A stretch of DNA of 64,000 bases from Pseudoxanthomonas sp. PXM01. GTDB taxonomy: Bacteria; Pseudomonadota; Gammaproteobacteria; Xanthomonadales; Xanthomonadaceae. Position numbers and translations under genes: made by a program. This document shows, in pieces, positions 47,514 through 56,805 of this stretch; positions within the stretch are counted from its first letter, which is position 1; each line of letters starts with the position of its first letter. The notes under the pieces are model-generated. The model did not search any database and was not told the origin of the DNA. It worked only from the letters and a program-made list of their open reading frames with translations. The stretch spans positions 744,001 through 808,000 of the forward strand of contig NZ_JACVAJ010000001.1 in assembly GCF_014851815.1 (NCBI RefSeq), in the 5' to 3' direction.

Positions 47514-48550
47514 CGGTCGGCTACCGCATCACCGAAAACGCATCGCTGCGCGAGCGCACCACGTTCGGCGTTCCGGCGCGAGCACCGTGGCTGATCGATG
47601 TCGATGATGCCGCAGCGCTCGACGAAGTGCTCGCACTGCCGCAGGTGGTCGAAGGCGAGACCCTGGTGATCGGCGGCGGCAGCAACCTGCTGTTCGCCGG
47701 TGATGCGCCGGGCGCGGTGGTCGCGATGGCCACGCAGGACGTGCGCGTACTGTCCGACGACGGCCAGCACGCCCTTGTGCGTGCCGATGCCGGCGTGGCC
47801 TGGCACCCGCTGGTGATGTGGACGCTTGAGCAGGGCCTGTGCGGACTGGAGAACCTGGCGCTGATCCCCGGCACCGCCGGCGCGTCGCCCATCCAGAACA
47901 TCGGCGCCTATGGCACCGAGGTGGGCGAGTTCATCCGGGTCGTCGAGGCGCTCGACCGACGCGACGGCACACGCGTGCGACTGGATCGCGAGGCGTGCGC
48001 GTTCGCCTACCGCGACAGCGTGTTCAAGCGCCAGGCCGACCGCTACCTGGTGACGGCGGTCGAGTTCCTGCTGCCGCGCACGCCGGCGCTGCGCCTGGAC
48101 TACGCGGGCATTCGCGAGGAACTGGCGGCGATGGATATCGCCGCACCGACCGCGCGCGACGTCGGTGAAGCGGTCATCCGCATCCGCCGCCGCAAGCTGC
48201 CGGATCCCGCGCGGGTCGGCAATGCCGGCAGCTTCTTCAAGAATCCGATCGTGTCGCAGGCGCAGGCCGACGCGCTGCTGGTCGACTACCCCACCCTGCC
48301 CGTGTTCCGGGGCGACGCCGCGCACAACCGCAAGCTGTCGGCCGCCTGGATGATCGAGGCCTGCGGCTGGAAAGGACACCGCGATGGCGATGCCGGCGTG
48401 TCGGCCGCGCATGCGCTGGTGCTGGTCAACCATGGCGAGGCCACCGGTGCGCAGCTGCTGGCACTGGCGCGGCGCATCGCAGACTCGGTGCATGCGCGGT
48501 TCGGTGTGCGGATCGAGCCCGAGCCGAAGATCATCGGCGCGCGCTGGTAG
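47510..48550 (+). CDS. murB: UDP-N-acetylenolpyruvoylglucosamine reductase
   Basis: 346 residues, FAD enzyme making UDP-MurNAc for peptidoglycan. Seen: NTFG-like [22 protein letters not shown] loop, [18 protein letters not shown] variant ([10 protein letters not shown]), YRDSVFK, and catalytic Ser in [10 protein letters not shown]. The type I long loop, as in E. coli. ATG shares four bases with the pyrD stop. Confidence 0.96.
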   Translation: MTVGYRITENASLRERTTFGVPARAPWLIDVDDAAALDEVLALPQVVEGETLVIGGGSNLLFAGDAPGAVVAMATQDVRVLSDDGQHALVRADAGVAWHPLVMWTLEQGLCGLENLALIPGTAGASPIQNIGAYGTEVGEFIRVVEALDRRDGTRVRLDREACAFAYRDSVFKRQADRYLVTAVEFLLPRTPALRLDYAGIREELAAMDIAAPTARDVGEAVIRIRRRKLPDPARVGNAGSFFKNPIVSQAQADALLVDYPTLPVFRGDAAHNRKLSAAWMIEACGWKGHRDGDAGVSAAHALVLVNHGEATGAQLLALARRIADSVHARFGVRIEPEPKIIGARW

Positions 48551-48566
48551 CGTCCGACTCTCCGTC

Positions 48567-49475
48567 ATGCCCACCCTGCCCACCCACTATCGCGCCGCCG
48601 TGCTGATGCTGGGCAGCACGGTGTTCTTCGCCTTGATGGTGGTGGCGATCCGGCTTGCCTCAGCGACGCTGCATACGTTCGAGATCGCGTTCTTCCGCAA
48701 TTTCTTCGGCCTGCTGGCCGCGGCTCCCTTGATCCTCCGGCACGGCCCGGGCTTCCTGAAGACCACCCAGTTCCCGCGCTACCTGTTCCGCTGCGTCATC
48801 GGCATCTGCTCGATGCTGGCCGGCTTCTGGGCCATCGGCCACCTGCCGCTGGCGCAGGCGGTCTCGCTGTCGTACTCCACGCCCCTGTTCGTCACCCTGG
48901 CGGCCGCCGCGATGCTCAACGAGCAGGTACGTGCGCGCCGCTGGACCGCGGTGGTGCTGGGCTTCATCGGCGTGCTGATCATCGTGCGACCGGGCACGTC
49001 GCAGTTCACCGTCGACGCGATGATCGCCGTGCTGGCGGCGGTGATGAGCGCGCTGGTCGCGATCCAGATCAAGCAACTCTCCAACACCGAGCCGGCCGAC
49101 CGCATCGTCATCTACACCACGCTGCTGTGGGTGCCGATGTCGCTGCTGCCGGCGCTGGCTGTGTGGGAATGGCCGCAGGGCATCACCTGGGTCTGGGTGA
49201 TCGCGGCCGGCGTGCTCGGTACCGGCGGCCACATGCTATGGACGCGCGCACTGAAACTGGGCGAAGTGTCCGCGCTCACGCCGATCAGCTTCATGCAATT
49301 GCCCGTGGTGGCGCTGTTCGGCTGGATGCTGTTCGACGAAACACTGGACGCGTGGACGCTGGTCGGCGCCGGCATCATCTTCGGCGCCAACGCCTACATC
49401 GCGCACCGCGAGGCCGTGCTGTCGCGCCGCGCCGCGTCGGAAGCGCCGAGCGCCGGCGCCAAGCCCGGCGAATAG
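48567..49475 (+). CDS. EamA/DMT-family transporter
   Basis: 302 residues, ten hydrophobic segments in two EamA repeats (about 8-138 and 150-285), with FEIAFFRNFFGLL and the second-repeat PVVALFGWMLFDETLDAW. Metabolite exporter of unknown substrate. 16 bp after murB, possibly cotranscribed. The start MPTLPTHYR at 48567 avoids the long upstream frame inside murB. Confidence 0.88.
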   Translation: MPTLPTHYRAAVLMLGSTVFFALMVVAIRLASATLHTFEIAFFRNFFGLLAAAPLILRHGPGFLKTTQFPRYLFRCVIGICSMLAGFWAIGHLPLAQAVSLSYSTPLFVTLAAAAMLNEQVRARRWTAVVLGFIGVLIIVRPGTSQFTVDAMIAVLAAVMSALVAIQIKQLSNTEPADRIVIYTTLLWVPMSLLPALAVWEWPQGITWVWVIAAGVLGTGGHMLWTRALKLGEVSALTPISFMQLPVVALFGWMLFDETLDAWTLVGAGIIFGANAYIAHREAVLSRRAASEAPSAGAKPGE

Positions 49476-49488
49476 TGGCGGTCCGGGC

Positions 49489-52230
49489 TCAGCCGGATTT
49501 GCCCGGCTGCTTGCCGGGGCGCTTGCCTTCGCGATAGAGCTCGACGAAGTGTGCCTCGTCATCCTTCAGCGTCTTGGGGTCCGCGGCCAGCAGGGGCGCG
49601 ACGTAGCGACGGTACAGCGCATCGGCGTCTGCCTTGCGCCCCAGTTCGTTGTAGGTGTCGATCAGATTCCAGGCCGCGACGCGCGTTTCCCGGTCGGTCT
49701 CACCCAGCAGGCGTCGCCGGAGCTCGAACAACCGTTGGTACTCCGGCAGCGCTTCGGGGACCCGGCCCAGCATGCGCAGGGCTTCGGCGCGGATGACCAT
49801 CGTGATCTGCGCCTGTGGGTGTTTCTCGCCCAGGGTCTTCAGTGCCAGCGGCTGCACATCGCCCAGCAGGCGCAGCGCCGCTTCCGCCTCGCCCGCATTG
49901 AGCAGCGTGCCGGCGTGGTTGACCAGGATGGAAAGCGTATCCGGGTGGGTGGGACCGAGTGCACGACTGCGCGCGGTGATGACCTGCTCCTCCAGCGGCA
50001 ATGCCGACGCGAAGTCCTTGAGCTTCGCGTAGGCCGTCGCCAGGTTGAGCCGGGTACGCACCGTCTGCGGGTGGTCGCGACCCAGCACGCGCGCGCGCGC
50101 AGCGAGTACTTCCTGCAGCGCCGGCAGCGCGGCCGTCACCGCCTCCGTGTCGCCGCCATCGATCATCATCGTGGCTAGCGTGCTGCGCGCCTGCAGGGTG
50201 GTGGGATGTTCACTGCCGAACTTGCGCGTGTAGCGTTGGGTGAGGTCGCGCTGCATCGTGATCGCCTCGTCCCGTTCGCGATTCATGATGCGCAGCACGG
50301 CCAGGTTGCCCATCGCCGACAGTGTTTCCTCGTGGTCGGCACCGAGCGTAGCCGTGCGTCCGGCGACCACCGCCTCCATGTTGGCGCGCGCCTCGCGCAA
50401 CTCGCCTAGGTTGCGCTGCACGGCGGCCAGGTCGTTGGTCGCCTCCAGCGTCGCGGGATCGTCCTTGCCGGCACTGGCGAGCAGCCGCGCCTGCACCGCT
50501 TCGATGACGCCCTTGGCCCGCGGGCGGTCACCGCGTGCCGAGATCACCTGTGCCTGCGCCAGTTCCAGCCTCACCCGCGCCCGGTCGTTGTCCGCCAGCG
50601 AGAAGGCGCGCGGCAGCGCCTTCTGCAGCACGGCCTCGGCCTCGTCGATATGCGGCGCGGCAAGCAACGCCTGCACCTGGTCGTTCCGCGCCCGCAGCGT
50701 CTCCTGCGCACCATCGCCGTGCACGCGGCTGCGGTAGTCGGCCACCTGCGCGAAGTGCGCGGCCGCCTTGTCGTAGCGCCCGATGGCCATGTACACGTGA
50801 CCGACGGACTCGCGCAGGCTGGCGGCCACGTCGGGCTGGTCGGCGAAATCGCGGGCGATGGCGTTCTCGGCATTCGCCAGCAATTGCTGGTCGACGAGAT
50901 CGCGCGCCAGGTCGCCGGTGCTGGTCTTGGCCAAGGTGGCGCCGAAAGCCTCGGCGGCCGACGGATCGAGGCTGCCGACCTGGCGCACCAGGCCCTCCGA
51001 CAGGCCCACGCCCATCGTCTCGATGTCGATGCCTTCCAGCATCGACTGCTGGAACGCCGCCACCTTTTCCAGTTCGGCACTGCGCGCCTCGGCCACGCTG
51101 CGTTGCGTGTGCGCCTGCTGCAGGCCGTACAGCGACAGGCCCAACCCGCCCAGCAACGCCAGCAGCGCGAATCCCGCGGCCACGGCGGACGCGCGATGAC
51201 GGCGCAGGAACTTGCGCCAGACATAGCCGCGGCTCGGCGGCACGGCGGCGACCACTTGGCCATCGAGATAGCGCTGAAGATCGTCGGCCAGCGCCGCGAC
51301 CGAACCGTAGCGGGCATCGCGATCGTGCTGCATGGCCTTGAGCACGATCCAGTCGAGGTCGCCACGCAGGCGTTCGCGCATCCGTGCCAACGACAGGCCG
51401 CGCTCCTGCGCCATCTGTTCGGCCTGCCCGGCCGGCAGCGCGGCCAGGCGCGATGACGGCGCGACGGCGGTCGGTGTCTCGGCGGACCACGTCTCGCCGG
51501 CTGCCTCCGGCCGCACGCCGGTGACCAGTTCGCACAGCACCACGCCCAACGAATAGACATCGCTGCGCGTGTCCACCTGGCCGGCGTCGCCCTGCGCCTG
51601 TTCCGGGCTCATGTACTCGGGCGTGCCGGCACGCTCAAGCGCGGCATCACCGGCCAGCGAGGCCGCCATCGCGATACCGAAATCGATGATCTTGGGCGCC
51701 GGGCGGCCATCGAGCGTCTCCACCAGCAGGTTGCCCGGCTTCAGGTCGCGGTGCACCACGCCCTTGTGGTGCGCGTGCTGCACGCCCTCGCAGACGCGGA
51801 TGAACAACGCCACGCGCGCGTCCAGCGACAGCCGCTGGTCACGGCAGTAGCGCGTGATGGGGCTGCCGTCGGTCAGCTCCATCGCGAAGAACGGATAGCC
51901 TTCCTCGGTGGTGCCGGCATCGTAGATCTGCGCGATCGCGGGATGGCGCATCTGCGCCAGCACCTGCCGCTCCACTTCGAACCAGGCCAGGTGGCGGGCC
52001 TGCAGGCGCTGCACGCGCATCAGCTTCAGCGCCACCTCGCGGCGCACCGGCTCCAGCTGCGCGGCACGATAGACCTCGCCCATGCCGCCGCGGCCCAGCA
52101 GGGTCTCGATGCGGTAGCGGCCCAGCCGAGCGCCCGGTGCGAGCGTGCCGTCCGGCGCCGTGGGCGCGTCCTGCAGGCGCGTGGCCAGATTCTCGGTGGG
52201 TGCGAGGTCGTCGTAAGGTTGCGATGTCAT
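49489..52230 (-). CDS. Ser/Thr protein kinase with TPR sensor region
   Basis: 913 residues. N-terminal Hanks kinase: P-loop LLGRGGMGEVY (about 45-55), K69 in VALKL, HRDLKPGN, DFG in IIDFGIA, APE-like TPEYMSPEQ. One transmembrane segment (about 355-380, AAGFALLALLGGLGLSLYGL), then an extracytoplasmic or second-face region of TPR_10/12 repeats with many LGxDHPxTLxxxxNLA units. Member of the Pkn family common in xanthomonads and myxobacteria. Divergent from an FHA-GGDEF gene, 95 bp apart. Confidence 0.93.
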   Translation of the reverse strand: MTSQPYDDLAPTENLATRLQDAPTAPDGTLAPGARLGRYRIETLLGRGGMGEVYRAAQLEPVRREVALKLMRVQRLQARHLAWFEVERQVLAQMRHPAIAQIYDAGTTEEGYPFFAMELTDGSPITRYCRDQRLSLDARVALFIRVCEGVQHAHHKGVVHRDLKPGNLLVETLDGRPAPKIIDFGIAMAASLAGDAALERAGTPEYMSPEQAQGDAGQVDTRSDVYSLGVVLCELVTGVRPEAAGETWSAETPTAVAPSSRLAALPAGQAEQMAQERGLSLARMRERLRGDLDWIVLKAMQHDRDARYGSVAALADDLQRYLDGQVVAAVPPSRGYVWRKFLRRHRASAVAAGFALLALLGGLGLSLYGLQQAHTQRSVAEARSAELEKVAAFQQSMLEGIDIETMGVGLSEGLVRQVGSLDPSAAEAFGATLAKTSTGDLARDLVDQQLLANAENAIARDFADQPDVAASLRESVGHVYMAIGRYDKAAAHFAQVADYRSRVHGDGAQETLRARNDQVQALLAAPHIDEAEAVLQKALPRAFSLADNDRARVRLELAQAQVISARGDRPRAKGVIEAVQARLLASAGKDDPATLEATNDLAAVQRNLGELREARANMEAVVAGRTATLGADHEETLSAMGNLAVLRIMNRERDEAITMQRDLTQRYTRKFGSEHPTTLQARSTLATMMIDGGDTEAVTAALPALQEVLAARARVLGRDHPQTVRTRLNLATAYAKLKDFASALPLEEQVITARSRALGPTHPDTLSILVNHAGTLLNAGEAEAALRLLGDVQPLALKTLGEKHPQAQITMVIRAEALRMLGRVPEALPEYQRLFELRRRLLGETDRETRVAAWNLIDTYNELGRKADADALYRRYVAPLLAADPKTLKDDEAHFVELYREGKRPGKQPGKSG

Positions 52231-52325
52231 GCCACTGTCCCCGGTGCGCCCGGCCATGGTAGCGGAAGCGTGAGTTGACCGATCGATCCGTTACACTCGG
52301 TCCCGCACCTGCCTGTCGCGCACGC

Positions 52326-53222
52326 ATGTCCCGGGACTTCCTCAATCCACCGACCACGCAACGGACCATCCTGAGCGACGGCCCCCGGCCGGCGTCGCAC
52401 CGGTCCGCGTGCGTGGTGGTGATCCACGGCGAGGGCCTGGGGCGCCGCGCCGACATCGATACCGCGCGCGTTCGCGTGGGCCGCTCACAGGAAGCCGACC
52501 TGCACATCCCGCACAACAGCGTCTCGCGCCTGCACTGCGAGATCTGGCGCGACGGTGAAAGTTACCGCGTGCGCGACCTGGGCGCCACCAACACGACCCG
52601 CGTCAACGACGCGGCGGTGTCCGAGACGGTGCTGGCCGACGGCGACCACATCACGCTGGGCGAGAGCATCCTCAAGTTCATCAGCCACAGCAGCGTGGAG
52701 GCGCGCTACCACGAGGAGATCTACCAGCTCGCCACCCACGATGCGCTGACGGAGATGTACAACCGCCGGCATTTCATCGAGACCGTCGAGAAGGAGATCG
52801 CCCGCGCGATGCGCCACCAGCGAGAGCTGACCATGTGCATCATCGACGTCGACCTGTTCAAGCCGATCAACGACCGCTACGGCCATATTTCCGGCGACCA
52901 CGTGCTGAAGCAGATCGCCGCACTGGTGCGCCGGCACGTGCGCAACGACGATGCCGCCGCCCGCATCGGCGGCGAAGAGTTCGCCGTGCTGCTGCCCGAA
53001 TGCGGGCCGGAGGCCGCCTACGGTTTTGCCGAGCGCCTGCGCGAAGCGGTCGAGGGGGTGGTCTTCAAGCCGGGCGGCGAACCGCAGACGATCACCGTCA
53101 GCATCGGCATCGCCGCGCTGACGCCGGACCGCGATACCGTCAGCCGCATGATGGCCGCCGCCGACGCCGCGCTGTACCGCGCCAAGAGCGAAGGCCGCAA
53201 CCGGGTCTGCATCGAGCACTGA
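52326..53222 (+). CDS. FHA-GGDEF diguanylate cyclase
   Basis: 298 residues. FHA domain (about 28-115) with VGRSQEADLHIPHNSVSRLHCEI, the pThr-binding R/S/H set. GGDEF domain (about 130-298) with THDALTEMYNRRHF, active site GGEEF at 215-219 and an I-site RNDD at 206-209, so it is predicted to be an active, product-inhibited cyclase. The ATG at 52326 is chosen over a TTG at 52275. The adjacent Ser/Thr kinase could phosphorylate the FHA partner or the cyclase itself. Confidence 0.92.
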   Translation: MSRDFLNPPTTQRTILSDGPRPASHRSACVVVIHGEGLGRRADIDTARVRVGRSQEADLHIPHNSVSRLHCEIWRDGESYRVRDLGATNTTRVNDAAVSETVLADGDHITLGESILKFISHSSVEARYHEEIYQLATHDALTEMYNRRHFIETVEKEIARAMRHQRELTMCIIDVDLFKPINDRYGHISGDHVLKQIAALVRRHVRNDDAAARIGGEEFAVLLPECGPEAAYGFAERLREAVEGVVFKPGGEPQTITVSIGIAALTPDRDTVSRMMAAADAALYRAKSEGRNRVCIEH

Positions 53223-53234
53223 CCGGCGCGCGGT

Positions 53235-54176
53235 TCAGCGCGCCAGCGGATCCACCCCGAATCCCCCCGCCCGCCACGCGTCGATGCCACCTCGCAATGG
53301 CAGCACGTCGCGGAAGCCCGCCTTGCGCAGCCTGCCGGCCATCCAGGCCGCCGATACTTCGTCCGGGCATGCGCAGTAGATGACGATTTTCCCGTCGCGC
53401 GGATACGCGGCGAGGACGCCGTCGAGCTGGCGTTCGTCGGCGAACACCGCCCCCGGGATGACGTACGGATCCACGTCGCGGAACCCCGGCGCCCGGATGT
53501 CGAACAGCACCGGGGCGCGCCCGTTGCGGATTAGGTCGTCGAGTTCCGCCGGCTCGATGCGCGCCGCCTCCAGCGATTTCATCAACGCGTGCCGACGCCA
53601 CCAGCGCCAGCCGACGTAGGCCGCCAGCGCGATGCCGATCACCACGCCCGCACCGGTGCCCAGCTGCGACAGCGTGTCGATGACGGTTTCGACCTGCCGC
53701 GAGAACACCACGCCCAGACCCAGGCCCAAGGCCGCCCACAGCGTCGCGCCCAGACCGTCGTAGCGCAGGAAGGGCGGCAGCCGTGATTGCATGGCACCGG
53801 CCAGCGGCACGGAGACCATCGACAGGCCGGGGATGAACTTCGCCACCGACAGGATGCGGATGCCAAAGCGGCCGTAGAAGCGCTCGGTGCGCTTCATGCA
53901 GGTATCGCGCGACAGCGACAACCGGCACAGCGACTGCAGCGTGCGGTTGCCATAGCGGCGGCCGGCGTAAAACCAGACGCTGTCGCCGATCAGGCTGGCC
54001 GCGACGGAGGCCGCCAGCACGCCGAGCAACGGCAGCCACATGACCTCGGGCTGCAGTGCCAGTCCGGCGCCGACCAGGATCAGCGTCGGCATCGCCGGCA
54101 CCGGCAGGCCCAGCGACAGCGCCAGCACGTTGGCGAACACCAGCAGTACGCCGTAGCGGTCGACCAGTTCCTGCAT
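53235..54176 (-). CDS. DedA-rhodanese fusion membrane protein
   Basis: 313 residues. N-terminal DedA/SNARE-associated membrane domain (about 1-195) with FYAGRRYGNRTL, RTERFYGRFGIRILSVAKFIPG and G..M loop, several TM segments. C-terminal rhodanese domain (about 205-310) with LFDIRAPGFRDVDP and the active-site loop YCACPDEVSAA (C268 and C270). DedA proteins flip phospholipids or undecaprenyl phosphate; the sulfurtransferase half's role is unknown. ATG at 54176. Confidence 0.88.
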   Translation of the reverse strand: MQELVDRYGVLLVFANVLALSLGLPVPAMPTLILVGAGLALQPEVMWLPLLGVLAASVAASLIGDSVWFYAGRRYGNRTLQSLCRLSLSRDTCMKRTERFYGRFGIRILSVAKFIPGLSMVSVPLAGAMQSRLPPFLRYDGLGATLWAALGLGLGVVFSRQVETVIDTLSQLGTGAGVVIGIALAAYVGWRWWRRHALMKSLEAARIEPAELDDLIRNGRAPVLFDIRAPGFRDVDPYVIPGAVFADERQLDGVLAAYPRDGKIVIYCACPDEVSAAWMAGRLRKAGFRDVLPLRGGIDAWRAGGFGVDPLAR

Positions 54177-54561
54177 TCCGATCCCCAGAGCCAGAACGCC
54201 AGCGCGATGCACGATGGCGAACGCGCATGGTCTGCCGCCGCCGTCGAAGCGGCAAGGCACCCGTCCGCAACGATCCGTTGCCGGCGTCGATCGCGCACGC
54301 CGATACAAGGACCGCCTGCCCGTGCTGCATCGCGAGATGCCCGGATGCACGCCGTGCCAGACGGACGCCAGGAAGGGGGGATTTGCGGCCAATGCAGGGG
54401 GCGCGGACAGCCAAACCCCGCGCCATCACGCGCGCTTAATCCCGCCGGCGGCCGAACACACCACCATCCGCCCCTGTACGGTCGCCACCCCACGGGTGCC
54501 GCACGCCAAGGCAGTCCATCCCGTTGAACGTCCGCTCTGACTCTCGCTGGAGGATCCGATC
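54177..54561. other. 385-bp divergent gap, nothing recognised
   Basis: Intergenic between the DedA-rhodanese gene and the esterase gene. I see no small gene with good codon use, tRNA, repeat or terminator. It must carry both promoters. Confidence 0.5.
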
Positions 54562-55977
54562 ATGGTCGTACCCGTACGTCCCGCCCGCCTGCCCCTCGTC
54601 CTGGCCGCGGCCACGCTGACCCTCGCGGTCGCTGCGCCACTGAAGGCCGAGGAAGGCGACTACAGCTTCTGGCAGACCCTGGTGAATCTGGTCTCGCCGC
54701 CCAAGGCCGACAACAAGGTCACCGCCGCGCAGCGCACCGGCAGCTATCCGCTGCTGTCCAATCCGTCCGGCTTCAATGACGGCTTCCAGCCCGGCCGCTA
54801 CGACGCCTGGCAGACGATCCAGCTGGCACCGTCGACCGGCGCGGTCTGCGGCGATGGCTCGCCGTTCAAGTTCTTCGTCAACCGCGTGGCCGACACGCGC
54901 AACACCATCATCTACATGGAAGGCGGCGGCGCCTGCTGGGACTACGCCAGCTGCAGCGGCCAGAGCGGCATCCGCGGCGCGCGCAATCCCAACGGCATTC
55001 CCGACGACTACATGGGCCTGCTGAATCCGGGCGCCAGCCTGGTCAGCCCGTTCGTCACCCGCGTCAGCCCGTTCGACGGGGTCAAGACGCAGGGCTGGAA
55101 CATGGTCTACGTGCCCTACTGCACCGGCGACATCTACAGCGGCGACAAGGTGGCCGTGTACAACGACCCGAGCGGGCAGAATGCGCCGCTGGTCTGGCAC
55201 CACAACGGCGCCCGCAACGTGCGCGCGGTGGTCAGCTGGCTGAAGGACAACCTGCCCCGTCCCACGCAGATGTTGTCCACCGGCTGCAGCGCCGGCGGGG
55301 CCGGCAGCCTGACCAGCTACCACCCGCTGCGCCGTGACCTGGCGCCGACGCGCAGCTTCCTGATCGACGACTCCGGCCCGATCTTCCCCACCCCGAAGAA
55401 CGGCAACCCGATCGACTATCCCTCGCAGCCGCTGATGGCGCTGATCCGCAGCGCCTGGGGCCTGGACCAGCCCAACGGTCCGCTGCCCTACCTCGCCAGC
55501 GGCCTGCCGCAGTTCGACCTCAATGAACTCGGCAGCCTGTATCCGGCACTGTCCAGCAAATACGCCAGCGACCGCCTGGGCCATACGCACTTCTGGAAGG
55601 ACCTCAACTACTCCTCGTACTCGTACGAGCGCTTCTATCCCGACATCGCCAACGCGCCCGACCAGGCGACCAAGGAGGCCCGCATCCATGCGCGCTGGAA
55701 CACCGACACCGCACGGCTGCGCGACCGCCTGAACGGGTTGAACAACTTCGGCGGCTATTTCCCGCAGTACCGCGCGCTCAACGAAAGCCACTGCACCACC
55801 ATCGTCGATTTCAAGAACGCCGACGTGCAGGCGCAGAACCTGGAGCTGAAACACTTCATCGACAGCGTCCTCGATGGTCAGGGCAAGGTGCTGGATGCCA
55901 GCGAGCAGGACGACAAGGCCGACAAGGCCAAGCCGTTCAACCTGCTGTACTGGCTGGTCGACCAGCTGATGGGCTGA
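54562..55977 (+). CDS. Secreted pectinacetylesterase-family hydrolase
   Basis: 471 residues with signal peptide (LPLVLAAATLTLAVAAPLKA). Pectinacetylesterase/NOTUM-like fold: YMEGGGACWDYASC (oxyanion-hole GGG and Cys), YVPYCTGDIYSGD, nucleophile Ser in STGCSAGGAGS, later FNESHC-like LNESHC with the His. Exported hydrolase; bacterial substrate is unknown, and plant pectin is only one possibility. SD GGAGG before ATG. Followed by a strong hairpin and a membrane-anchored helical partner gene. Confidence 0.85.
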   Translation: MVVPVRPARLPLVLAAATLTLAVAAPLKAEEGDYSFWQTLVNLVSPPKADNKVTAAQRTGSYPLLSNPSGFNDGFQPGRYDAWQTIQLAPSTGAVCGDGSPFKFFVNRVADTRNTIIYMEGGGACWDYASCSGQSGIRGARNPNGIPDDYMGLLNPGASLVSPFVTRVSPFDGVKTQGWNMVYVPYCTGDIYSGDKVAVYNDPSGQNAPLVWHHNGARNVRAVVSWLKDNLPRPTQMLSTGCSAGGAGSLTSYHPLRRDLAPTRSFLIDDSGPIFPTPKNGNPIDYPSQPLMALIRSAWGLDQPNGPLPYLASGLPQFDLNELGSLYPALSSKYASDRLGHTHFWKDLNYSSYSYERFYPDIANAPDQATKEARIHARWNTDTARLRDRLNGLNNFGGYFPQYRALNESHCTTIVDFKNADVQAQNLELKHFIDSVLDGQGKVLDASEQDDKADKAKPFNLLYWLVDQLMG

Positions 55978-55986
55978 CGTCCACGC

Positions 55987-56015
55987 CCGGGGCCGTCGTG
56001 CATCGACGGCCCCGG
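55987..56015 (+). terminator. Strong hairpin between esterase and partner gene
   Basis: 11-bp perfect stem CCGGGGCCGTC/GACGGCCCCGG, 7-nt loop, no T-tract. It may attenuate, or protect the esterase mRNA and set the ratio of the two proteins. Confidence 0.5.
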
Positions 56016-56020
56016 CGCAC

Positions 56021-56641
56021 ATGGGGTTCCGCATGAAGAAACTGCTGACGCTGCTGGTGCCTTGCCTGGTCTTCATGGCCACCGTGCTGTGGTGGCGGAA
56101 CGATGCGCCGGAGGCGAGGAAGATCGTGTCTGGCACCGCGATGCCGGCAGACGCGCCCTCCCCGGCCATGGTGTCGTTGCAGGCGACACCCGAGGCGCAG
56201 GCGCATCGCGACCGCCAGCGTTTCGAAGCCGATGCGAAGGACTTCTTCGCGCGCGCGGCGTCATTGCGTGCGGTGGAACGCAGCGAGCGCGCCGATGCGC
56301 TGACGCGCCAGATCGACCGTTACGAAGCCCAGGGCGGCCTGTCCGCCGGCGAAGCCGTGCTGTTGCGCACCGCGCTCGTGAAAGCGACCGTCGACGATCC
56401 GGCGCGGCAAGCCGAGGAAGTCGCGGCGATCGCCGACCGCTACCGCGCGCACGCCGACCAGCGCATGGCCGCGTTCGCCGCGCAGCAGGCGAGCGATCCG
56501 CGCTTCCAGTCCTACAAGACGCGGGAAGCCCAGGTAGTGGCCGAGGTGATGGCCATGACCTCGGTGCCGGCCGGCCTCACCCGCGACCAGTACCTGCGGC
56601 AGCGGCTGCAGGAAGAGCGCGAGCGGGCGTATGCGCCCTAG
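56021..56641 (+). CDS. Membrane-anchored coiled-helical protein, possible chaperone for the esterase
   Basis: 206 residues. N-terminal anchor KKLLTLLVPCLVFMATVLWW, then a wholly helical, charged periplasmic part (EAQAHRDRQRFEADAKDFFA, later RDQYLRQRLQEERERAYAP). Layout resembles lipase foldases (LifO) and phospholipase accessory proteins, but the length is shorter than LifO and the RxxFDY(F/C)LSA motif is not seen. Gene order after an exported hydrolase supports a helper role; inference only. ATG at 56033 is an alternative start. Confidence 0.7.
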   Translation: MGFRMKKLLTLLVPCLVFMATVLWWRNDAPEARKIVSGTAMPADAPSPAMVSLQATPEAQAHRDRQRFEADAKDFFARAASLRAVERSERADALTRQIDRYEAQGGLSAGEAVLLRTALVKATVDDPARQAEEVAAIADRYRAHADQRMAAFAAQQASDPRFQSYKTREAQVVAEVMAMTSVPAGLTRDQYLRQRLQEERERAYAP

Positions 56642-56652
56642 CAGCTGCTCCT

Positions 56653-56791
56653 CTGTAGGAGCGACGTAAGTCGCGACCGCACGTCATCAGCGGTCATGCA
56701 CCTTGGCGTCATCCCATTGCTGGCAGCGCGCTGTCGTAGAGGCAATCGAATAGGTTCGTTCGTGCGGTCGCGACTTACGTCGCTCCTACAG
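56653..56791. repeat. REP/MITE-like element with 31-bp perfect inverted ends
   Basis: 56653-56683 and 56761-56791 are exact reverse complements, starting CTGTAGGAGCGACGTAAGTC. The 77-bp interior has no gene. The end sequence is of a kind dispersed in Xanthomonadaceae genomes. It lies between convergent genes. Confidence 0.9.
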
Positions 56792-56805
56792 AAAGCAGAA
56801 GGCGC

